This document shows, piece after piece, positions 11,867 through 16,590 of a DNA stretch of 21,970 nt. The translations under genes and the position numbers were made by a program. Location of the stretch: IMG/VR virus record IMGVR_UViG_3300033182_000867, positions 1 through 21,970 of that record; one strand, written 5' to 3'. This DNA is from a virus. The notes beneath the pieces are model-generated. The model saw only the letters and a program-made list of their open reading frames with translations. It was not told the origin of the DNA and made no database searches. How positions within the stretch are numbered: position 1 is the stretch's first letter; the number at the start of each line of letters is the position of its first letter.

Positions 11867-12220
11867 ATGCGTAAGATTGAACAGCAGATGATTGATGCCA
11901 TCGACAACAAACAGGACTGGAAATCTGCCAACACTTCTGTTCACTTTAACGAAGAAAACAACGTCTCTATTGTTCGTCTTCACGGCAACAAAATTGCTGA
12001 GGTTGGTAATGATTTTCTGACACTGTTTGATGGTGATCATCAGACCAAAACTACGAAGTCACGATTGAACGCAATTCTTGGTAAGTTTGGTTATACTTGC
12101 GGAACCAAACGTGAGTATGTTTTCCAGAAGCAATTTGAGTGGTTCGTCAACTACTTCAATGCAAAAACTAATCAGATTGAAGTCATTCCTTTTGTTGATG
12201 GTATGATTCTCACTGCATGA
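11867..12220 (+). CDS. conserved cyanophage early protein (MRKIEQQMIDAI type)
   Basis: It has 117 residues from the ATG at 11867. The opening MRKIEQQMIDAIDNKQDWKS and the middle GNKIAEVGNDFLTLFDGDHQ then KSRLNAILGKFG are a family I know well from cyanophages, always short and of unknown function. An upstream in-frame ATG at 11783 would pass through the promoter and C run and is rejected. The protein is alpha/beta with no membrane segment. Confidence 0.8.
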   Translation: MRKIEQQMIDAIDNKQDWKSANTSVHFNEENNVSIVRLHGNKIAEVGNDFLTLFDGDHQTKTTKSRLNAILGKFGYTCGTKREYVFQKQFEWFVNYFNAKTNQIEVIPFVDGMILTA

Positions 12221-12273
12221 TTCTGTCAGTCCTAAGTAAGACTCTAAACTGCTAATGTTTTTTCTTTATTATC

Positions 12274-12459
12274 ATGTTTGACACACAATCCTCTTTTGCT
12301 ACAGTTACACTTAATTGGGAAGAATGGGAGACAATTACTGATGCTCTTGATGACGTGATTAAGGGAAATGAATGGAACGAAGCAGGTGATATTTGTCCCG
12401 ATTGTATTCAGTCTGTTTTCAATAAACTTATGGAAGCAGGTGTGCATGAGGTTGAATAA
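12274..12459 (+). CDS. small acidic cyanophage protein, unknown function
   Basis: It has 61 residues, MFDTQSSFATVTLNWEEWET, then ALDDVIKGNEWNEAGDICPD: one strand followed by acidic helices with a CPDC pair (redox or metal site possible). No Shine-Dalgarno; the leader just before the ATG is pyrimidine-rich (TTTTTTCTTTATTATC). Confidence 0.7.
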   Translation: MFDTQSSFATVTLNWEEWETITDALDDVIKGNEWNEAGDICPDCIQSVFNKLMEAGVHEVE

Positions 12460-12564
12460 TTATCTCACTTAAGTAACACTCTAGGCAGTACAGAATTGGG
12501 TGACTGATTCACAACGTAAGACCTAGATTTAACCAAACCAAACTATCACTTTTCTTTTCTAATC

Positions 12565-12711
12565 ATGTCCAAGGAAGTAATGATCGGTATGCTGAAAGTT
12601 GCCAAGAATGGTAATGATCTGCTCGCAATTCTTGACTCTCTTGTTGAGAATGAACCCGAACAATCTACCACTGATGCAGTTAGTTTCAGTGGTCAACCTG
12701 TGAACTTCTGA
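12565..12711 (+). CDS. small helical protein, unknown function
   Basis: It has 48 residues: MSKEVMIGMLKVAKNGNDLL, a second helix (AILDSLVENE) and a disordered tail. Similar short proteins occur in cyanophages. The leader is again pyrimidine-rich (CTTTTCTTTTCTAATC) and without a Shine-Dalgarno. A strong terminator follows 9 bases after the stop. Confidence 0.65.
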   Translation: MSKEVMIGMLKVAKNGNDLLAILDSLVENEPEQSTTDAVSFSGQPVNF

Positions 12712-12720
12712 TAACATGTA

Positions 12721-12746
12721 AGGGGGCATAAAAACCCCCTTTTTTT
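12721..12746 (+). terminator. strong rho-independent terminator ending the early gene string
   Basis: AGGGGG (12721-12726) pairs with CCCCCT (12735-12740), loop of eight, followed by six more T. An overlapping alternative fold pairs GCATAAAAA with TTTTTATGC. This is the clearest terminator in the window and marks the end of the small-gene region. Confidence 0.9.
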
Positions 12747-12904
12747 ATGCGAATATATAAAGATTATGCTTTTTTTATATTAAAAAAGGTTTTTTAAATG
12801 TATATGCGTTGTTTATATCGTTCTTGAGAATGTTCTCTTTTGATGTACTCAGCAGTGTATCTGGGGTGTCTTTGTAGTTACTTTGTGGGTCTTTTTATTC
12901 TCAA

Positions 12905-12956
12905 TTAAATGTGTCTGAGAGTCGCAACTTATGTCCTTTTAAATGTGTCTGAGAGT
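12905..12956. repeat. two direct copies of TTAAATGTGTCTGAGAGT
   Basis: Exact 18-base copies at 12905-12922 and 12939-12956, 34 bases apart from start to start. Read on the minus strand they lie just downstream of the promoter at 13002-12973. Role unknown: binding site pair or RNA element. Confidence 0.85.
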
Positions 12957-12972
12957 AGTGATCTCGGGCAGC

Positions 12973-13002
12973 AGTTTATCACACTCTCGCAGAAAATGTC
13001 AA
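12973..13002 (-). promoter_or_regulatory. minus-strand sigma-70 promoter
   Basis: On the minus strand TTGACA (13002-12997) and TAAACT (12978-12973) are 18 bases apart. Transcription would run leftward across the two 18-base repeats and then antisense to the last small gene. No ATG occurs on the minus strand for about 200 bases downstream. Confidence 0.5.
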
Positions 13003-13077
13003 GACCCCCGATATAAATTTTTGTGGGGATTGACACGCAAAAACTATCAGTCCTTCTAATAAATAACAGGTGGAAGA

Positions 13078-13106
13078 TTGACAATATCTCTCAGACATTC
13101 TATACT
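13078..13106 (+). promoter_or_regulatory. sigma-70 promoter, TTGACA-17-TATACT
   Basis: Perfect -35 (13078-13083), 17-base spacer, -10 TATACT (13101-13106). It drives the gene at 13134, whose leader carries ACGGAG as a ribosome binding site. Confidence 0.85.
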
Positions 13107-13133
13107 GCTTAAGTATCACCAACGGAGTCAATC

Positions 13134-13310
13134 ATGTCAGTCGCTATCAGTCAGGCACAGAAGCAACGTTATAGAATCACCCTGGATTTAGAGGTGATGG
13201 ATGACTTCGACCCGTATCAGATTCACTGGGAAGATCTTTTTGAACTGGAAGGATCTGAGAGGGTTATTGATAGTTACGTAGAGGACCTGAGTACACCTGT
13301 CCGTTGGTAA
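13134..13310 (+). CDS. small conserved cyanophage protein (YRITLDLEVMDDFDP type)
   Basis: It has 58 residues: QRYRITLDLEVMDDFDPYQI, then HWEDLFELEGSE and VEDLSTPVRW at the end. I recognise this as a small protein family of marine cyanophages. A beta strand and an acidic helix are likely; function unknown. The start follows GGAG in ACGGAGTCAATC by a few bases. It has its own near-consensus promoter, so it is likely to be expressed early and strongly. Confidence 0.8.
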   Translation: MSVAISQAQKQRYRITLDLEVMDDFDPYQIHWEDLFELEGSERVIDSYVEDLSTPVRW

Positions 13311-13483
13311 TTGCAGGGTAGTTTGTATAAAGAACTAAGCACATTTTTTTGATTCTGGTAGGATTAGTGTGCCAGTGAGATTTCCGTCACACGATATAAG
13401 CATAGGGGTCAAAATGTCCTATTGTGTACACATCGGAGGGGGATCACATTCAACCCTCCACTAACACTTTCCGTCAGTCAATC
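13311..13483 (+). promoter_or_regulatory. leader region with GATATAAG and a GGAGGG/CCCTCC hairpin
   Basis: GATATAAG at 13393-13400 is a possible -10 without a good -35. GGAGGG (13435-13440) pairs with CCCTCC (13454-13459), 24 bases before the ATG at 13484. TGTGCCA, the word used in earlier hairpins, appears at 13368. No gene fits in this stretch. Confidence 0.4.
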
Positions 13484-13720
13484 ATGTCCGTCACAGTGTT
13501 CACAATCTCCCCCGAAATGCAGTCCACTTGGGATGACACTATGGGGCAAATGTGTGCCTTCGTTAATGACACAAATGCCGACGTAGATATGGCATACGAT
13601 TGGGTATGTGAGATGCTCGACATTTCCTCCTTTGTTGATAACGAACGTGCATGGGATTCGTTCTACAAAACCTGGGAATCTTGCGACAATCGTAACACCA
13701 TGGAGTACAGAATTGACTGA
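13484..13720 (+). CDS. small acidic protein, unknown function
   Basis: It has 78 residues from the ATG at 13484; the start context GTCAATCATGTC is almost the same as at 13134. MSVTVFTISPEMQSTWDDTM, then an acidic helical middle and aromatic-rich end (AWDSFYKTWESCDNR). An upstream in-frame ATG at 13424 precedes the hairpin and is less likely. No family is recognised. Confidence 0.65.
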   Translation: MSVTVFTISPEMQSTWDDTMGQMCAFVNDTNADVDMAYDWVCEMLDISSFVDNERAWDSFYKTWESCDNRNTMEYRID

Positions 13721-13736
13721 GTAAGTAACACGAACC

Positions 13737-13770
13737 GTGGGGGCACTAAGTAACACGAACTGCCCCCCAC
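13737..13770 (+). terminator. strong hairpin GTGGGGGCA / TGCCCCCCAC
   Basis: GTGGGGGCA (13737-13745) pairs with TGCCCCCCAC (13761-13770), one C bulged. The loop carries TAAGTAACACGAAC, itself a second copy of the bases just before the stem. No T run follows directly, so termination is likely but not certain. Confidence 0.6.
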
Positions 13771-13776
13771 CAGTTC

Positions 13777-13806
13777 TTTACACAATCACCGAAATGTGCT
13801 ATAGTA
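13777..13806 (+). promoter_or_regulatory. sigma-70 promoter, TTTACA-17-TATAGT
   Basis: TTTACA (13777-13782), 17 bases, TATAGT (13800-13805). Directly after a terminator hairpin. The transcript would begin with the repeated AT-rich block and reach the next gene after about 200 bases. Confidence 0.7.
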
Positions 13807-13890
13807 TTAGTAATAACGAACAATCGTAATCGTTCAGTATTAGTAATAACACAGTATTATTATTTGTTTGTTATTGTTATTATCGTCGCG
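13803..13890. repeat. AT-rich direct repeats with dyad symmetry
   Basis: AGTATTAGTAATAAC occurs at 13803-13817 and 13836-13850, and AGTATTATTATT at 13853. TAATAAC in the second copy can pair with GTTATTA further on (13876-13882). Such blocks occur in origins and operators; which applies here is unknown. Confidence 0.7.
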
Positions 13891-14009
13891 TTGCCCCCGT
13901 ATATAAAAAACCCTAACTACCCTAACCTACAGAGGTGACAGATCGACCTCGATATATAATGCGAAGATCATTTTCGTGTTTGGAAAAAAATTTCCCACAA
14001 AAAATTTTT

Positions 14010-14225
14010 ATGGAAAAGGTTTATCACATTTACGCAAAGAAAGAATGTTTATATAACAATCTCTCTGAGGAACAATTTAATAATACATGGGAGAGCCTCA
14101 GGGGCATGGTTGGTTTAATGAAAACCGATTATGAACTTGAGGATTTGTCATATGAGGAATGTTATCGCCCCCTTGGAGTACGTTCGGATAATACGACAGA
14201 ACCAGAGGGAAGTGATTCATACTGA
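14010..14225 (+). CDS. conserved cyanophage protein (MEKVYHIYAKKECLY type)
   Basis: It has 71 residues from the ATG at 14010: MEKVYHIYAKKECLYNNLSE, then TWESLRGMVGLMKTDYELED. I recognise this as a widespread small cyanophage protein of unknown function. Longer starts (ATG at 13959, GTG at 13935) would add a Lys/Phe-rich extension not typical of the family. TATATAAT at 13953-13960 is a possible -10. Confidence 0.75.
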   Translation: MEKVYHIYAKKECLYNNLSEEQFNNTWESLRGMVGLMKTDYELEDLSYEECYRPLGVRSDNTTEPEGSDSY

Positions 14226-14240
14226 ACGAAGTGAAGTAGA

Positions 14241-14260
14241 GGAAACCGATCTAGGTTTCC
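14241..14260 (+). terminator. perfect 7-base-pair hairpin GGAAACC / GGTTTCC
   Basis: GGAAACC (14241-14247), loop GATCTA, GGTTTCC (14254-14260), four bases before the -35 of the next promoter. No T run; a terminator or insulator before the promoter. Confidence 0.55.
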
Positions 14261-14264
14261 GATA

Positions 14265-14293
14265 TTGACATCATACATACACCGTACTATAAT
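14265..14293 (+). promoter_or_regulatory. consensus sigma-70 promoter, TTGACA-17-TATAAT
   Basis: Both hexamers match consensus exactly (14265-14270, 14288-14293) with the optimal 17-base spacer. The transcript would start near 14300 and carry the glycosyltransferase gene. Confidence 0.9.
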
Positions 14294-14316
14294 TGAACTG
14301 AAGTAATTTCAAAAAC

Positions 14317-15084
14317 ATGGCAAAAGGATTTACTATTAAGGCAAATGCCCCCAAGAAGAAAAAGGAAGAATGGGATATTGCTGCGATCAAGGAGAGGATG
14401 AAAGGTAAGACCATTGTGTTTTGCCTTCCTGGTCGTGGATGTTCTTTCATTTTTCTGAAGAACTTTGTACAACTGTGCTTTGACATGGTTCAGAACGGAA
14501 TGAGTATCCAGATCAGTCAGGACTACTCATCTATGGTTAACTTTGCACGTTGTAAGTGTTTAGGTGCAAATGTACTGCGTGGACCTAACCAAATTCCCTG
14601 GGATGGTAAACTGAAGTATGACTATCAACTGTGGATTGACTCAGACATTGTTTTTGATACAAACAAGTTCTGGCAGTTGTGTGATCTTGCAATCAATGCA
14701 GAAGGTGAAGAGAAGGAAGTAGTTGCTGGATGGTATGCCACTGAAGATGGACACACAACTTCTGTCGCACACTGGTTGGAAGAAGATGATTTCCGTAAGA
14801 ATGGTGGAGTGATGAATCACGAAACTGTCGAATCCATTTCCAAACGAAAGAAACCATTTACTGTTGACTACACTGGTTTTGGATGGGTATTGATCAAGAA
14901 CGGTGTCTTTGAGAATCTTGAGTATCCTTGGTTTGCTCCTAAGATGCAGGTCTTTGAGAGTGGAAATGTACAGGACATGTGTGGTGAGGATGTCTCATTC
15001 TGTCTTGATGCAAAGGAAGCAGGATTTGAGATCTGGTGTGACCCTCGCATTCGTGTTGGTCATGAAAAAACTCGGGTTATCTGA
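14317..15084 (+). CDS. GT-A type glycosyltransferase
   Basis: The protein has 255 residues. WIDSDIVFD (106-114) contains the DxD metal- and nucleotide-sugar-binding motif (D108, D110). GED (223-225) fits the catalytic acidic region, and VGH (247-249) the C-terminal His ligand of GT-A enzymes. KTIVFCLPGRG (31-41) is the first strand of the nucleotide-binding fold. Likely role: transfer of a sugar to a phage structure, DNA base or host surface; the acceptor cannot be told. The N-terminus is basic (KKKKEEW). It has its own consensus host-type promoter and lies next to the structural module. Confidence 0.8.
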   Translation: MAKGFTIKANAPKKKKEEWDIAAIKERMKGKTIVFCLPGRGCSFIFLKNFVQLCFDMVQNGMSIQISQDYSSMVNFARCKCLGANVLRGPNQIPWDGKLKYDYQLWIDSDIVFDTNKFWQLCDLAINAEGEEKEVVAGWYATEDGHTTSVAHWLEEDDFRKNGGVMNHETVESISKRKKPFTVDYTGFGWVLIKNGVFENLEYPWFAPKMQVFESGNVQDMCGEDVSFCLDAKEAGFEIWCDPRIRVGHEKTRVI

Positions 15085-15090
15085 TATAAT
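15085..15090 (+). promoter_or_regulatory. TATAAT after the glycosyltransferase gene
   Basis: TATAAT one base after the stop codon, without a good -35. It lies 14 bases or so before the hairpin at 15100, so its product may be terminated early unless the hairpin is bypassed. Confidence 0.3.
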
Positions 15091-15099
15091 AGACTGTAT

Positions 15100-15130
15100 G
15101 GAGGGGTTCGGTCCCTCCCCTCGTTTCTCG
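15100..15130 (+). terminator. hairpin GGAGGG / CCCTCC followed by a T-rich stretch
   Basis: GGAGGG (15100-15105), loop of seven, CCCTCC (15113-15118), then CCTCGTTTCTCG. Likely terminator of the glycosyltransferase transcript. Confidence 0.6.
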
Positions 15131-15146
15131 TATTAAATTAAAAGTT

Positions 15147-15281
15147 ATGGCAATGATGAAAGGGGGAAGTTATATCCCCGGCAAACCGAAGAAAACTCGT
15201 CAAGGTTCTGGAAAGAATACTCTTTACTCAGCAACGTCTCGTAACAGAGCAAAAAAGAAGTATCGTGGTCAGGGTCGTTAA
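15147..15281 (+). CDS. tiny basic conserved cyanophage protein
   Basis: It has 44 residues: MAMMKGGSYIPGKPKKTRQG, then SATSRNRAKKKYRGQGR. About one third of residues are Lys or Arg, with no acidic residue. Such proteins are present in many T4-like cyanophages near the late genes. The charge suggests nucleic-acid binding or packaging (inference). No strong Shine-Dalgarno before the ATG at 15147. Confidence 0.75.
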   Translation: MAMMKGGSYIPGKPKKTRQGSGKNTLYSATSRNRAKKKYRGQGR

Positions 15282-15306
15282 ATAGGAGCAGTTACATTAA
15301 TACATA

Positions 15307-15981
15307 ATGGCTGCTTTAATCTGTAACCTTCCTTCAGTTGAAGTATGGGTAAGAAAAGAATATCTCACTGATCATCAATCTGGTCATGGTGAATTTGTTA
15401 AAGGCGTCTGGGTATCGTGTAAGTCGATACCTGGGCGCACTTTTTATTTTGAGACGTATTTGCCGGAATATGCGGCAATGTATGATAAACTACCTATCAG
15501 TGCGTTTGTGTCTGCTCCAGAGGTTCCTAGCCCCGATATGGATCTTCCTAACCTACAGTTCTGGAATTGTATGGACTATGGTGTAGTTGCAGTTACGAAG
15601 CAGTTTATTGGTAGTATGGATTATGAACTGTACACAAGGGACTTTGGTATTCAGAAGGGCACTTACATCTGTACTATAGATAATTACCATCAGGATCCTG
15701 AAGTGATTGATTATGCAACTAGTGAAAATCCTGCAGAACATAAGTCACATAACCTGATTGAACTTGAAAATGGACAGTATGCACTGTATCCTAACAATAG
15801 AATGCGTATCTATGACAATAGTTTGACACCTGTTGAACCAAAACAACCTGATTTTAAGGTTTCGACTCAATATTATCAAGTTGAAAATGGTTTTGAACGT
15901 CTTGGTATGGGTCGTGAGGACGAATATTTTTGGAAAACTGCTAAAGAAAGAGAAAATTCACACAAGGACATCATCGGATGA
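15307..15981 (+). CDS. conserved cyanophage protein (CNLPSVEVWVRKEYL type), unknown function
   Basis: The protein has 224 residues. The sequence, with LPSVEVWVRKEYLTDHQSGH at the start and DLPNLQFWNCMDYG and ELYTRDFGIQKGTYICTIDN in the middle, is one I recognise as highly conserved among T4-like cyanophages, just upstream of gene 25. It is beta-rich, so a structural or assembly role is possible, but not shown. AGGAG at 15286 lies 17 bases before the ATG. Confidence 0.8.
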   Translation: MAALICNLPSVEVWVRKEYLTDHQSGHGEFVKGVWVSCKSIPGRTFYFETYLPEYAAMYDKLPISAFVSAPEVPSPDMDLPNLQFWNCMDYGVVAVTKQFIGSMDYELYTRDFGIQKGTYICTIDNYHQDPEVIDYATSENPAEHKSHNLIELENGQYALYPNNRMRIYDNSLTPVEPKQPDFKVSTQYYQVENGFERLGMGREDEYFWKTAKERENSHKDIIG

Positions 15982-16139
15982 CTACTGAACACGATTTTTT
16001 AGACAATTTGGGCAATCATCAGCATCAAAAAATGCTTCGTGAGATTGCAAATGACGATTTGACACCCAAAAAACGGGATTCTGTCGAAGAAACTGAATTT
16101 TTTGAAAATGAAACGAATCCAGAACCTCTTTATGAGTAG
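15978..16139 (+). CDS. small acidic protein coupled to the preceding gene
   Basis: It has 53 residues, MTTEHDFLDNLGNHQHQKML, with an acidic tail (VEETEFFENETNPEPLYE). The start overlaps the previous stop (ATGA), so it is translationally coupled. Function unknown. Confidence 0.65.
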   Translation: MTTEHDFLDNLGNHQHQKMLREIANDDLTPKKRDSVEETEFFENETNPEPLYE

Positions 16140-16153
16140 ATAATTCAAAATTG

Positions 16154-16174
16154 CCTTAATAAATAAGGTATAAT
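16154..16174 (+). promoter_or_regulatory. late promoter (ATAAATA) before gene 25
   Basis: ATAAATA (16159-16165) matches the T4-type late promoter -10 used in cyanophages. It is set in a palindrome, CCTTAATAAATAAGG (16154-16168), and followed by TATAAT (16169-16174). It precedes the gp25 start by 22 bases. Confidence 0.7.
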
Positions 16175-16186
16175 CGCCGGATTTTT

Positions 16187-16588
16187 GTGCCTTTAGAACG
16201 GGTTAGTCAAGGTTTTAAGGACCTTAGTATGACATTTCAGAGAAATCCTCTGAATGATGACCTGATTGCGCTTAAAAATGAAACCGCAATATCACGTTCG
16301 ATAAGAAATATTGTATTTACGGTGCCTGGAGAACGGTTTTTTGACAATGATTTTGGTTCTAACATCTCCAGGTCTCTTTTTGAGAACTTAGACAACATCT
16401 CTGCTAATACAATTAGGGAAGAGATTACTCAATCTATCCTAAATTATGAACCAAGAGTTGAATTAGCAAGAGTAAATGTCCGACCAAACTTTGATAACAA
16501 TGAGTTTAATGTAACAATCATCTATGAAATCATAGGTGCTGACGTTCCACCACAAGAATTACAATTTGTTTTGCAACCAACTAGGTAA
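16187..16588 (+). CDS. 25: gp25-like baseplate wedge subunit
   Basis: The protein has 133 residues. The GTG at 16187 gives MPLERVSQGFKDLSMTFQRN, the typical N-terminus of cyanophage gp25; the later ATG at 16229 would cut it off. The block ISRSIRNIVFTVPGERFFDN and the EPR in NYEPRVELARV (about residues 87-97) are the conserved lysozyme-like gp25 fold features shared with type VI secretion sheath proteins. Role: part of the inner baseplate, joining sheath and wedge. It stands two bases before gene 6, as in T4-like cyanophages. Confidence 0.92.
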   Translation: MPLERVSQGFKDLSMTFQRNPLNDDLIALKNETAISRSIRNIVFTVPGERFFDNDFGSNISRSLFENLDNISANTIREEITQSILNYEPRVELARVNVRPNFDNNEFNVTIIYEIIGADVPPQELQFVLQPTR

Positions 16589-16590
16589 AG

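Larger units (their letters stand above)
12747..13077. other. gene-poor AT-rich region with repeats and an antisense promoter
   Basis: No convincing gene is seen on either strand. It contains AT-rich sequence (12751-12800), a palindrome GAGAATGTTCTC (12826-12837), two 18-base direct repeats (12905-12922, 12939-12956), a minus-strand promoter (13002-12973), and a late-type ATAAATA (13059-13065). A 21-codon hydrophobic frame at 12843-12908 has no ribosome binding site. The region may hold a noncoding RNA, a replication or control site, or the trace of lost genes. Confidence 0.6.

Noticed and set aside
12826-12837. Palindrome GAGAATGTTCTC as a LexA-type operator
   Set aside because: It does not match the known cyanobacterial or E. 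coli LexA boxes and is not near a promoter -10 on the plus strand.
12843-12908. 21-codon hydrophobic peptide (MYSAVYLGCLCSYFVGLFIL plus N)
   Set aside because: It could be a tiny membrane peptide, but it has no ribosome binding site or promoter and sits in AT/T-rich sequence that produces such frames by chance.
12905-12956. CRISPR-like array
   Set aside because: Only two repeat copies, 18 bases long with a 16-base gap, and no cas genes or further units.
13030-13062. TTGACA at 13030 paired with TAATAA at 13057 as a promoter
   Set aside because: The spacer is 21 bases, too long; the promoter at 13078-13106 with a 17-base spacer serves the same gene.
13905-13930. CCCTAAC repeats resembling telomere sequence
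   Set aside because: Only three short imperfect copies within a phage leader; a chance or local repeat is far more likely.
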